Both the position numbers and the translations under genes were made by a program. The notes under the pieces were generated by a model. The model saw only the letters and a list, made by a program, of their open reading frames with translations. It had not been told where the DNA came from and did no database searches. Shown here one piece after another: positions 6,900-16,659 of a DNA stretch of 32,762 nt. Location: the NCBI GenBank assembly GCA_949373075.1, contig CASIBX010000028.1, forward strand, positions 1 through 32,762, in the 5' to 3' direction. The stretch is from Candidatus Poseidoniaceae archaeon. Lineage in GTDB: Archaea; Thermoplasmatota; Poseidoniia; Poseidoniales; Poseidoniaceae. Positions within the stretch are counted from its first letter, which is position 1. Each line of letters opens with the position of its first letter.

Positions 6900-9350
6900 T
6901 CATTTGCCTTGCTTAGCAAGCCATTCAGCACCGTACCATTTCCATTGGTCCATAGTCCAGCCTTCAGGTAATCCTTCTGCAGGTAGAGGTGGTGCTTCAG
7001 GAGCTGCTGCTTCCACAACTTGAGGTGCAGCAGGTTCTGGAGTCTCAACAGGAGCAGGAGTTGGTAAACCTGCAAGTTCTTCTAATGAAGCAGATTCTTC
7101 CATAACTTCTGAATTATCAGACCCTTCACTGTCTGCTTTGATTTCAATATCATCAAAACCACCGCCTAATTCGTTTCCGTCATCACCAATTGCGATCGGC
7201 TCAACTTCATCATCCCAGAATTTGTTGGAGTCTACTCCGCCTACTGCAGAAAGTCCTGCTTTACCTTCAAGAGCCTCGGCCTCAGCACTATTTTCTTCAG
7301 GAATGAATGGTACTCCATAGGTCTTCACTAAAGAACGACGGCGGCGAGAACGCCCGATTGCAGCATAGATTAGCAATGCCGCTACAATCGCTGCAAAGCC
7401 CGCACCTAAGAATGGTAGAATCTCTGTGGCAGTGGATAAGTATTCGTCGCTAGTTTCCTCTTCACTAGAAGATTCTAAGGATTTCTTCCAGTCATAATAA
7501 TCCTTAGGATTTTCTCCTTCTGAATCTTTATCCGATACATAGTTTTGATAATCAGCATCCCTAATTCCGAGGCACATCTCAGACTGGTCTGAAGCAACTA
7601 ATGCACAGTGGTTTTCCCTGGTTTGCACCAACTTGTTGGAGTCGTTGTAATCTTGACTAACTCCTACCTCGTCTCCATCTGAATCGATGTAGTCACGAGC
7701 ATCGTTAGGCAAGTCATCTCCAAAGTCGTAAAATCCGTCACCATCTGAATCAATACAGCCAAACTTTTCTTTGACTGAATAAGTTAGAGTTAGTGTACCG
7801 TCATTGGCAATTTCTGGCACATAGGTACTGGTTGAATTACCCCATTCATATGGGCAGGTATCAGGGTCATTACCAGACAAGTTGTCACCATATCCGTCCC
7901 CATCAGTGTCCATCCATTGTGATTTGTCATAAATTGAAGTATCTGCTCCCTCGACTATTGTCCAATCATCAGTAGGGTCAGAATAGCCATCATTGTCAGA
8001 GTCCTTGCATCCTATTCTATCATTTGTTGAAAATCCATTCTCTTGAGGGCAAGCATCCCCCATGAATCCTGATAACTCATCACCATATCCATCCCCATCA
8101 CTATCTGACCACTGGGTAGATTCGTCAGGGTATCTGTCGCCACCTTCAGCATTCATGTTGTCGCCATAACCGTCGCCATCACTATCCGACCACTGTCCTG
8201 AGTTTTCAGGGAAGTCATCCGAGTCATTTCCATCAGGATTGTCCCCATAGCCGTCCCCATCAGCGTCTGCCCACTGTGAAAAGTCATCTGGGAAGGCATC
8301 GGAGTTGTTTCCGTTGCTATCGTCGCCATAACCGTCGCTGTCAGTATCTTCGAATTGGCTTGAATCTAATGGGAAGGCATCAATACTGTCTGTTACACCA
8401 TCACCATCGCTATCCAAATCGTATAATCGGATTTTAGATGATGTTGAAAATGATGAGATGATATGCAATTCTCCACTATCGCCGAAAATTCCCATCATGA
8501 CACGACCTGCTGCAGAAAACTCACTTTCTTCTGTGAATGTTGTTGAATTGATTACATGCAGGTTACCATTTTGTGTACCTACCAATATTCTACCATCAGG
8601 AGCGAGAGTGATGGAGTAAATATTACCGCCACTGGAGATCGCGATTGACTCCATAGTCCAGTCAGTGAAATCATAACGGAATAAATCTCCATTAGAACAG
8701 CCAACGATTATATTTCCACTGCCGTCATTAATTATTTGAGTAGGGTAATATGAAAAATCGGCAAGTGTTTGTTCCAACAGTCCCTGCTGGGACGTAATTT
8801 TCACCAAGTTGTCCCTTCCTCCTGTAACTATTCTGTTTTCAGAAATGATTGTCATTGCTGTCATTGCTGTATTATGGCTAGGAGTGGCTGCACCTGTCCA
8901 GTCAAACGAATCGTATTCCTTGGCTCTACGCTCGCCACCAGAATGACCGAACCAAAGTTCACCTTCAGTGTCCCATAATACGAAGTCCACTGAGTTGGAA
9001 ACATTGTATGAACTGGTCACAATTCCTAATTCAGTATTGTAGATGTAAACTCCTTCAGTATGCGCTATTGCTATTTGGAGTCCAGTGGAGTCGGCAGTAG
9101 CAGAATTAGCACTTACATTCAGTTCAATGGACCACTGGGTTATCAATTCCCCATTACCCCAGAAGTGTTCTGATAAATTACCAGTCGTAGTCAGCGTCAA
9201 TAATGTGGATGCTGAAGAAAAAGATGTATGGATAAAACGACCATCGATAGAATCGATTATTCCGACATCGATCAGATTGGATTCAGCTTCTGATGAAGGT
9301 ATTACTGGTATCAGAAGTATTGCAAGAAGAATTGCGATTGCCTTCCTCAT
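6900..9350 (-). CDS. Membrane-anchored thrombospondin type 3 repeat protein with N-terminal propeller-like domain
   Basis: The 816-residue product starts at the ATG at 9350 with a signal peptide (MRKAIAILLAILLIPVIPS). A TTG at 9362 only extends it by four residues. Residues about 25-310 contain repeated strands with blade-like spacing and look like a WD/PQQ-style beta-propeller. About 310-600 holds nine aspartate-rich units of the DSDGDGYGDN type, the calcium-binding thrombospondin type 3 pattern, with paired cysteines in the later units. A transmembrane helix (FLGAGFAAIVAALLIYAAIG) followed by RSRRRR near 660 puts the tail in the cytoplasm. The tail is acidic and proline-rich and ends with a Trp-rich motif, GWTMDQWKWYGAEWL. 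It is an outward-facing calcium-stabilised surface protein; its ligand is unknown. Confidence 0.88.
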   Translation of the reverse strand: MRKAIAILLAILLIPVIPSSEAESNLIDVGIIDSIDGRFIHTSFSSASTLLTLTTTGNLSEHFWGNGELITQWSIELNVSANSATADSTGLQIAIAHTEGVYIYNTELGIVTSSYNVSNSVDFVLWDTEGELWFGHSGGERRAKEYDSFDWTGAATPSHNTAMTAMTIISENRIVTGGRDNLVKITSQQGLLEQTLADFSYYPTQIINDGSGNIIVGCSNGDLFRYDFTDWTMESIAISSGGNIYSITLAPDGRILVGTQNGNLHVINSTTFTEESEFSAAGRVMMGIFGDSGELHIISSFSTSSKIRLYDLDSDGDGVTDSIDAFPLDSSQFEDTDSDGYGDDSNGNNSDAFPDDFSQWADADGDGYGDNPDGNDSDDFPENSGQWSDSDGDGYGDNMNAEGGDRYPDESTQWSDSDGDGYGDELSGFMGDACPQENGFSTNDRIGCKDSDNDGYSDPTDDWTIVEGADTSIYDKSQWMDTDGDGYGDNLSGNDPDTCPYEWGNSTSTYVPEIANDGTLTLTYSVKEKFGCIDSDGDGFYDFGDDLPNDARDYIDSDGDEVGVSQDYNDSNKLVQTRENHCALVASDQSEMCLGIRDADYQNYVSDKDSEGENPKDYYDWKKSLESSSEEETSDEYLSTATEILPFLGAGFAAIVAALLIYAAIGRSRRRRSLVKTYGVPFIPEENSAEAEALEGKAGLSAVGGVDSNKFWDDEVEPIAIGDDGNELGGGFDDIEIKADSEGSDNSEVMEESASLEELAGLPTPAPVETPEPAAPQVVEAAAPEAPPLPAEGLPEGWTMDQWKWYGAEWLAKQGK

Positions 9351-9352
9351 GG

Positions 9353-9394
9353 TTAACGCCAAGAGCCGATAACCTATGAATGGCTCGGAGTTAA
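9353..9394 (-). terminator. Short hairpin between the coiled-coil gene and the TSP3 gene
   Basis: In the 60-base gap between the two minus-strand genes, two nested stems can form: TTAAC (9353-9357) with GTTAA (9390-9394), and GAGCC (9363-9367) with GGCTC (9382-9386). It may be a terminator or attenuator ahead of the TSP3 gene. There is no clear T-run. Confidence 0.25.
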
Positions 9395-9410
9395 GCGTTT
9401 GTCGAAATCA

Positions 9411-12045
9411 CTAATCTTCGTCCTCTGAAGAGATGTCTATTTTGGTGTTAGGAGATGAAACTGGGTTCAACCTTATAACTGGCTTTAGGACCGCAGTAGT
9501 CACTTCATCAACTTCTTCACCAGGCATTTTCCCTGGAGCCGAAGAAGGTGGAGCACCCCTACTCTTAACTGGATTAAGCACCTTAACTGTAATTGGGTTG
9601 AGGGTAGCAACCTTAGGTTCGGATGCTACTTTTAGGACCTTTACAGGAGTCAGCATTGCTGTAGGCTGGATTTCAGCCATCTCGTCCGTCATTGCTTCGT
9701 CTAGAGCCTCTTCAAGAATTTCATCCATCGATTCCAAATCTTCTTCAATACTTGGAGAAATTTGTTCATCAATTGCAGGTATTCCCTCGTCCTGTGGGTC
9801 TTGAGTTAGTACCAATTCAGAAACTGGTTCTAACTCCGTAGTCACTACTTCAGGAGTCTCTTCTAATGCGATACCTTGAATCTCTAATGCAGGCGCCGCA
9901 ACGATTGGTTGTGGAATTGCCTCGACTGTTGGTTGCAATACTTCAGGGGCTTGAACGACAGGCTGTATTGGTGTTCGTACAACCTTCGGCATAATTGGTT
10001 GTGGTAAGTTTGCTGCTTGCGCAGGTAAATTCATTCCACCAATTGGAGCCTTCACAGGCCTTGCCATAGGTTGAGCACCGCTTAGCGATTTAGCAGTTGA
10101 GCGAGGAGCCCTCATTCCGGATAGTCCCATAGAAGGAGTGTGCTGTGCTGCTGCTTGGGCCATTGCACCGCGCATTGGTCTGCCAGCATTAGATCCAATT
10201 GCAGTAGGTCTTGCTCCTAGTGCACTCGGGTCAATTCCCATCTGAGGTTGGCCTGCTTGAGTTCCTTCACCAGAGATTGCTTGTAACCAAGACTGGCGCT
10301 TCTCCGCTCTACTATCCTGTGACTTTAGGGTATCAAATTCAGATTGTTGCTCTGCTAAACGGTTTTCATCAGCGTCGATTTCAGTCTGTACCTTTCCTTC
10401 AATAGATTCTCTCATCTTGACTTCAGCCATTGAGCGGAAGTCGTCCATCTGTTGAGTTAGTGTGGAGAGTCTGTCTCTAATTTCGGCACGCTTGACACCG
10501 AGTTGGGCCTCGATTTCAGCGCGAATATTTGCTTCACGCTTTCTGACTTCAATTAGTGCCTTGTTGCGCATTATTTCTTCGCGCTTGTCCAGTTGCCTCT
10601 CTAGTTGAGTAGCAACTTCATCTTCCTTACGAGTTCTAAACTCAGATAGTCTCTCTTCCATTTCAGCTTCTAATTCTAGAACTGTTTCTTCTTTGAGAAG
10701 ATCTAAATCGGTTTCATGAGTAATTCTTTCATTCCTCAGACGTCCATCGATTTCAGACATTATAGCCTTACGTGCGGCTGTTTCTCTAGCATTAAATTCT
10801 AATTCTAAACGCTCAGACCAATCGGTCTTCTTGGCATCAAACTTATCCGATAATTGGTCATGTAATTCGGCCTCTCGTTCATATCTGAAACGAGCAAGAC
10901 GGTTTTGAATCTCTGCTTCTCTAGCATTACGATAGGACGCAAACTCTTGGTCCATTCTTGCTTCAAGATCTGATTCAATCTCTCCCTCTAATGAACGAGA
11001 AATGTCATCTACTGCTTTGGAGAAAGTTAAATCATACTTTTCACGTAGTCTGCTCTTACGAGAAGATAATTTCTCAGTATGTTTGGATTCTAATTGCCTC
11101 TCAACCTCAACGCGTAGTTCTTCCCTACGCCTAGCGACTGCAAGTTCAACATCTTGACGCATTCTCTCTTCCAATTCCTTGGTTTCAGAACTGAGCCTAG
11201 ATTCTAATTCATCTTGAATAGATGCAGCGATATCCTCTTCCAAACGCAAACTTCGGCGTTCGTATTCAGCACGCATTGTTGCTTCTCTTTGCTTGAGTCG
11301 GAGTTTGAGTTGTTGCTCAAGGCGAGTTCGAATTCCTCGGCGAAGTGCTTCTTCTCTTTCAGAAAGTTTCTGGGATTGTGTCTCCTCAAGTCTTTCAATT
11401 TCTTTAGATTCCATATCTTCGAAGCGGCTTTCCATTTCACTTTGAATCGTTGATTCCAAATCACGGATCTTCCTCTGTAGTGCTTGATTAAAATCTATTT
11501 CTAACCTTTCGCGCTGGAATGATAGACGACGTCGGTGCTCTTCTGACAATTGGCCTTCTAATTGAGTGATGACTACTGTTCGGTGTTCCTCGACTTTCCT
11601 TTCTTGCTCAACCTCTAAGGATTCCTTCAAAGCCTGGACTTCTCTTTCAAGGCGCATTTCATGAATTTCTCGAATACGGATCTCTTCTCTGGTAAGGGTT
11701 TCAGATTCTAACTGTGATAATTCATCTTCCATCTCACTGCGTAAATCATTTTCAAACGCATTGAGAGTCATTTCATGCTGGCGTGAAATATCTGTTGCCA
11801 TATTATCTTGCATCAGGGAGATTCTTTCAGCCAATGCTTCTCGACGTAATTTATTGTCACGTCGAAGTCTGTGCACGAATCTTTTCTTCCTCACGGAATC
11901 TGGAGCTTTGCATTAACGTCTGGTCCAATGATGGGGAAGGAGTAGAGGTGAATTGGGCTCGTAAAGAAGACAGATCAGTATGGCTAGATTCGCCACCTCG
12001 TCTATGTCTTGTACCTGTTCCTGACTTGCTTTCGCTAACACTCAT
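9411..12045 (-). CDS. Long charged coiled-coil protein with proline-rich tail (one frameshift near its N-terminus)
   Basis: From the internal start at 11894 an unbroken 827-residue frame runs to 9411. I extend it to the ATG at 12045, which has GGGGAT just upstream. That first piece (MSVSESKSGTGTRHRRGGES to REEEKIRAQ) is in another frame and joins after one base is skipped near 11868, giving REEEKIRAQ followed by LRRDNKLRREALAERI, a continuous charged helix. About 600 residues are nearly uninterrupted Glu/Arg/Leu-rich coiled coil with no signal peptide or membrane helix, so it is cytoplasmic. The rest is a Pro/Gln/Ala-rich low-complexity tail with recurring LNPV-type motifs (LNPITVKVLNPV, LKPVIRLNPV) and an acidic end. 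It looks like a scaffold or filament-like protein; no enzymatic domain is seen. Confidence 0.75.
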
Positions 12046-12146
12046 AGGATCCCCATCCAGTTATGGATGCTGTTCTCATGATAGATAAGGGGCGCGATAG
12101 TCAACCCCTGTCGCGTGGCGATTTATCCGACTAAAGATGAGCGCCA

Positions 12147-13034
12147 TTATTCACTTTCCGAACTCGGTTGGTTTTCGACGACCAATCGTGGCCCTCCGAT
12201 AATGTATACCATGGTCCAAAATAATGAAAATGAGAACAAAAACATCGTGAACGCTGTTCCAGAAAGATTCTCGCCAGCATCCGATTTATTGGTTAGAGTC
12301 ATGGCATGAATTACAGCGAATAATAAAGACGCAAATTGTAGGGTTGAAATCCTCAATTGGGGCCCTGATTTCAATTTAGACATCTTTCTATCTGAGATCA
12401 TTAGTCCACCACATAGCAGTAATAATGGTAACATTATGAAGTCAAAGTATGGTTTTAATTCCCCTGCACCCCAGCAGTATGAGCAATCCCAAGATGTTAA
12501 TTCCGGGCCGTAACCAGATGAAGGTTGTAGCCAAATTAATCCTGCAGCAGAAAGTAATACCAACGCGCTAGCTGGAGATGAAAGGCCGTGGAAATACGGC
12601 ACATAACCACCTTCTTCGTGTTGGAACCTTGCTAACCTTAGCATACCACAAGCAATCAGCCAGAAACAGCCTATTGCCAAGGCACTGGTCCACAATGGAG
12701 ATGCTTCCCCCATTCTACCAAACATAGTGAATATTATCAATGCAGGCGCTACACAAAATGAGATACAATCCGACATGATATCAAGAGACCCTCCTAGGAT
12801 TTGACGTTTAGAATATCTTCGAGCAATTGGCCCATCGATTATATCGCCCAAAGCAGACAATAAGACGCATAACATTGCTGCCCAAATATAATCGGTCAAC
12901 AATCCTCCCTCATAATACGGAGTTTCCATATCTTCTACCGATAATATGACGAAAACGATTGCCATAACGCCTAGTAAGCCATTAGTAATCGTAATGTAAT
13001 CAGCGATACCCATCAACCTGAATGTTGTCCTCAT
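12147..13034 (-). CDS. pssA: CDP-alcohol phosphatidyltransferase, probable archaetidylserine synthase
   Basis: The enzyme moves an activated lipid from a CDP-lipid onto an alcohol head group; in archaea the likely product is archaetidylserine. The 295-residue product is an integral membrane protein with about eight hydrophobic segments. The full CDP-alcohol phosphatidyltransferase signature D-G-x2-A-R-x8-G-x3-D-x3-D is present at residues 67-89 (DG at 67-68, AR at 71-72, Gly 81, Asp 85 and Asp 89). The start at 13034 follows a GAGGAT ribosome-binding site and lies nine bases after the stop of the zinc-ribbon gene, so the two are likely co-transcribed. Serine as the acceptor is inferred from PssA-like length and sequence; another alcohol is possible. 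Confidence 0.88.
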   Translation of the reverse strand: MRTTFRLMGIADYITITNGLLGVMAIVFVILSVEDMETPYYEGGLLTDYIWAAMLCVLLSALGDIIDGPIARRYSKRQILGGSLDIMSDCISFCVAPALIIFTMFGRMGEASPLWTSALAIGCFWLIACGMLRLARFQHEEGGYVPYFHGLSSPASALVLLSAAGLIWLQPSSGYGPELTSWDCSYCWGAGELKPYFDFIMLPLLLLCGGLMISDRKMSKLKSGPQLRISTLQFASLLFAVIHAMTLTNKSDAGENLSGTAFTMFLFSFSLFWTMVYIIGGPRLVVENQPSSESE

Positions 13035-13043
13035 CGCTAATCC

Positions 13044-13442
13044 TCAGAATTTAATTTTGAATTCAGTCTCACAAGCCGGACAAGATACTTCTCTTTCTCC
13101 TGGCCTCTTGTTCATGCGAAGTTTACGATCGCACTTTGGACATGCAATCTCAACTTTCGGACGATGGGGTTTGAGTACGAAATGAGTATGGCAAGATGAA
13201 CACTGAAGATTTGCGGGCCTTTTATCAACGCCACAAACTAAGACTTTAGAGCATTCGGGACAACTTATTTTCTCCTCTCTCCAACTACGCTTAGTTCCTT
13301 CATGTTCAACATTTACTTCAGACTTACACATTAGACACTTGATTATACCAAGACCACTTGGTAGAAGATTTTTACAACGAGGGCAAGACAAATCCGGTGG
13401 TGAGATTCTTGACTCAACGCCTGGGGTTTCTTCATCCGACAT
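13044..13442 (-). CDS. Triple zinc-ribbon protein of unknown function
   Basis: The 132-residue cytoplasmic protein begins at the ATG at 13442 (MSDEETPGVESR); an upstream TTG at 13487 overlaps the stop of the preceding gene and is less likely. Three C-x2-C pairs head successive ribbons: CPRC with CLMC, CPEC with CSSC, and CPKC with CPAC. Each ribbon would bind one zinc. Basic residues lie between them (KPHRPKVEIACPKCDRKLRM). Such tandem ribbons bind nucleic acid or act as protein adaptors. It is sandwiched between a winged-helix regulator and pssA on the same strand. The specific role is unknown. Confidence 0.85.
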   Translation of the reverse strand: MSDEETPGVESRISPPDLSCPRCKNLLPSGLGIIKCLMCKSEVNVEHEGTKRSWREEKISCPECSKVLVCGVDKRPANLQCSSCHTHFVLKPHRPKVEIACPKCDRKLRMNKRPGEREVSCPACETEFKIKF

Positions 13443-13483
13443 AATCAGTACCAACCTGTTTCCATTTTTGACCGCTTCACCAA

Positions 13484-13908
13484 TCAATTCTTTCTTCCCG
13501 TGATTTCAAGGCTTTCTAGAGTGGCTGAATCTAAATTGATTGGGTTACCGGACATCTGGGCTAATTCACGAAGCATATGTCCTAGCAGCTGCCTGAACTC
13601 TTGGGTTTGTAAGGTCGATTGCGCCCAATGAATTGCTCAGATGAAGCAACGCTACCATCACTTGGAAGTGGCACTCTGTCCATTACACACCACCAACGAG
13701 TTCGCCCTTGATCTCTGTGATTCATCACCAATCCAAGAGACTTCTAATTTTCTTAGAGTGGTGGTAAAGATTGTAGCGGTCAACGCCAACTAATTTCTGA
13801 AGTTGGACCGTTGTGATACTCATCTGCACCTAAAAGGGCCACATAGAGGGCACGACGGGTGGGGTGCATCAAAGAAGTACTGACCGGGTCTGCATGAATT
13901 CTCGCCAT
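13484..13908 (-). CDS. ArsR-like winged-helix regulator (several frameshifts)
   Basis: No single frame spans this region, but joining pieces gives a coherent protein of about 141 residues. The ATG at 13908 follows GGTGGGAG and opens MARIHADPVSTSLMHPTRRA then LYVALLGADEYH. A frame change near 13815 gives TVQLQKLVGVDRYNLYHH (the recognition-helix region), another near 13755 gives SLGLVMNHRDQGRTRWWCVM (the wing), and further changes near 13600-13630 lead to QEFRQLLGHMLRELAQMSGN and ITGRKN with stop at 13484. The HPTRRA helix and YHHL spacing match ArsR-type wHTH proteins. It lies between the metal ATPase and the zinc-ribbon gene, so metal sensing is an attractive idea, but no metal site is evident. 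The breaks may be sequence errors or true decay. Confidence 0.65.
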
Positions 13909-13926
13909 CTCTACTCCCACCGTTGA

Positions 13927-16611
13927 TTAGGCCTTATCGCCCATGAGGCTTGAAGGTAGCGTTTGTTTTACTATCAAAACGGCGTCAATAATGACCTGAT
14001 ACGCGTTAATGGTTCCCGTCCATATCGACTTACCAATATCGACTATCAGTGCAAGAGTACCTCCACTTCCGGACAGTCTTGCTCCATTGATTATTACGCC
14101 GATTACGCTCAATTCATGGACCAGTACGCCGAAGGCTAAGATTTTCATTTAACCCAGCCAGTACCGCATAAACTAGCATCAGAGTTACTAGAACAGAATA
14201 TACGATATTAGAAATTAAAACTGAATGTGTACGCTTTGCTAGCGTAAGAAGGTCTGAAATCAGGCGAGGGTCATCGCCTGGAATCAAAACATCTGCAGCC
14301 TCTAAATTGGCCGACTCTCCAGTTCCAATTGCAATACCGATATCAGCTGCAGCCATTGCTGCAGCGTCATTAAACCCGTCACCGACCATCATTGTGATGT
14401 GAGTCTTTGAACGGTCTTGGACCCATTTGACTTTATCTTCCGGAGTCATTTCCCCGCGTGCTGCAGATTCTGGTACACCGATACTCTTAGCCAATGCATT
14501 TACTGAATCTTGGTTATCTCCAGACAATATCTCGACATTTACTCCTTGAGCATATAATGTCTTTACCAATTCATCTGTACCCTCTCGCAGATCATCATGT
14601 ATGAATGTAAATAGGGCCACTGGTTTGTCTTCTTTGAGAAGAAGGCTTGCACCATGTCCCGCACTTAGTGCTTCGTTCTAATGCTTTGAGAAGACTACCG
14701 GAAACCAGTGATTTGTCGGCTCTGATGAATGCACACATTCGCATCTTTAACTTGGCCATGGACTCCATTTTCTTCGTCGGAGATATTTTCTAATTTCTGT
14801 AGGAGTGATTTCTTCCGTCTTCTGCTAAATCGATTATTGCTTGAGCATATGGGTGATTCGAAGATGCTTCTAATCCAGCCGCTAAAGCAATCGCTGCTTC
14901 TTTCCTGCGGCCCCGAGCAAGAGTGATTTCACCAATCCTTGGTTTTCCAGAAGTAAGTGTTCCCGTCTTATCCAGCAGCACTAAGTTGACCTTAGATAAC
15001 CGCTTCAAGAACATCTCCTCCTCGAGCAATCGCTCCTGACTTTGCCGCTTGTGAAATGCTAGCCGCATGAGGGACTGGTGATGCTAGAAGAAGAGCACAA
15101 GGGCAAGCTACTACCCAAAGTAAGAGGATAATCTTCCAATCAGCATTTGGCTGAAGAGCCCAAGCCAAGACAGCTCCTATCAATACGACAGGTACCCAAA
15201 TTGCAGTGAAGTTCTCCAATGCTCCTTGCAACCTAGTAGGCTTTTCTTTGAATAAATGGACCTTGTCGATAAGTTCAGAAAGTCTAGTTTCTTCTCCTAC
15301 CGCTGTTACTTCAATTGTAACTGGTCCGCGTGCTAATGTCAATCCCGCCTGAAGCTCATCTCCATTGGATACATCTTCAGGCACAGACTCTCCGGTGAGG
15401 GGTGCACGATTTATTGAACCGGTTCCAGAAATTATTTTCCCATCGGCGGGAATCAATTCCCCGCTACGAATTTCTAAATGGTCTCCCTTCATTACCAAGC
15501 CGATAGGAATCTCTTCCATTTGTTGATTGGATGATGTTGCAGGAGCCGCTAATACTGGTCCTGATGCGATAGAAAAGTTACTGAAGTTTTTCTGAGGGAG
15601 ACGTCTTGCTTTTCGAGGGAGTCTGTCTAGGCCTCCTTGCATAGCCTCTCTTGCTTTGATTAGAGCCTCTCCTTCCATATGTTCAGTCCAAGACACTAGA
15701 ATAATTACCATCAGTGCTTCTTCCCAAGCTTGTAGAACTGATGCTCCAATTACAGCCAGAGAAGTGAGAACTTGGAACCCTAGTTGCCTGTTTTGAATCG
15801 ACCCCCATGCTTTGCTAAACATTGTGTATCCGCCAAATAAGACCCCTAAAAGACCAAATGAACCAATGACCCATGGATTATCAGTGACAAATTCACAGAT
15901 AAATACCAAAATAAGCATTACAAATGCCAATCCTGAACCAATCATTCTCCATTCACCAGAAGATAATCTCTTTATCGAAGTCGTTACCAAACGATAATCT
16001 GCCCCTATTACATTACGAATAGCAGATTCCATGGCCTTGTGTAATTCATTGGACAAATTTGGAACAATCTGGATTATAATATATCCTTCTTTTTCAATTT
16101 CACAGTTTAGAACGCCAGGTTGACGGCGGAAAATACGAGGGAGGTTCTTGACTGAGGTTGAATGTCTGGCAGCGACATCACTTGCTTTGACCCCTTCGAT
16201 TTCCATGAACGGAATATTAGGCCCGTTACCAAGGGAGCTCAATATAGAGGATGCTTGCGAAATGTTGCCTTTCTCAAAGTCGAGATCGATTGTGACTGTT
16301 CCTTCTGTAGCACTTACAAGCGAACTATTCACTTGGTCTAAGCGATTTAAAGCACTCATAGCTTCAGAAGCGCAATGTGGGCAATCCATGTCTTGAATAG
16401 GCCAACTGACAGTATGGGTGCCACTATAGTCTCCAAGAACTTCCATATCGATTATTTCGGCATCGATTGCTTTTGTTGTTGATACTGAGGAAGAGGAAGT
16501 ACGAGTTGGTTGAGGAGGCACCTCAGGTTTTGGCGCATCATCCCCTTCCTCTAGGGACAAAAAGTCTTCAGAGTCTCCCAGCACAAACTGATGCACACAT
16601 TCATCGGTCAT
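13927..16611 (-). CDS. Heavy-metal P1B-type ATPase (at least six frameshifts)
   Basis: The protein exports or imports soft metal ions across the membrane using ATP. From the ATG at 16611 (16647 is an alternative) an acidic N-terminal tail is followed by an HMA domain with MDCPHCASEAM and a second HMA-like domain lacking the cysteines. The core follows: membrane helices, actuator TGES (LTGESVPED), the intramembrane CPC (VVACPCALLLASPVP), phosphorylation site DKTGTLT, HP motif (SSNHPYAQAI), and hinge GDGFNDAAAMA, ending with GVLVHELSVIGVIINGARL. Frameshifts occur near 15000, 14815, 14790, 14735, 14665 and 14145; every catalytic motif is still readable. Rebuilt length is about 890 residues. CPC together with HE in the last helix leaves the metal uncertain. 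Confidence 0.88.
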
Positions 16612-16659
16612 GAAGGCTCGTATAGCAAGCGTATTGAATAACACCATCGAGGGGATATT

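Noticed and set aside
7650-8430. Tandem DNA repeat or CRISPR-like array
   Set aside because: The similarity comes from repeated Asp/Gly codons of TSP3 units; unit spacing and codons vary, and there are no constant direct repeats.
9433-9804. 123-residue plus-strand frame opposite the coiled-coil tail
   Set aside because: The Ser/Ile/Gly-rich sequence results from reading the Glu/Pro/Val tail backwards; no start signal.
11204-11464. Overlapping frames on both strands in the coiled-coil region
   Set aside because: They arise from repeated GAA/AGA codons read out of frame; composition is unlike any real protein here.
13044-13487. TTG at 13487 as the zinc-ribbon start
   Set aside because: It overlaps the stop of the upstream gene and adds 15 unconserved residues; the ATG at 13442 gives a natural acidic N-terminus.
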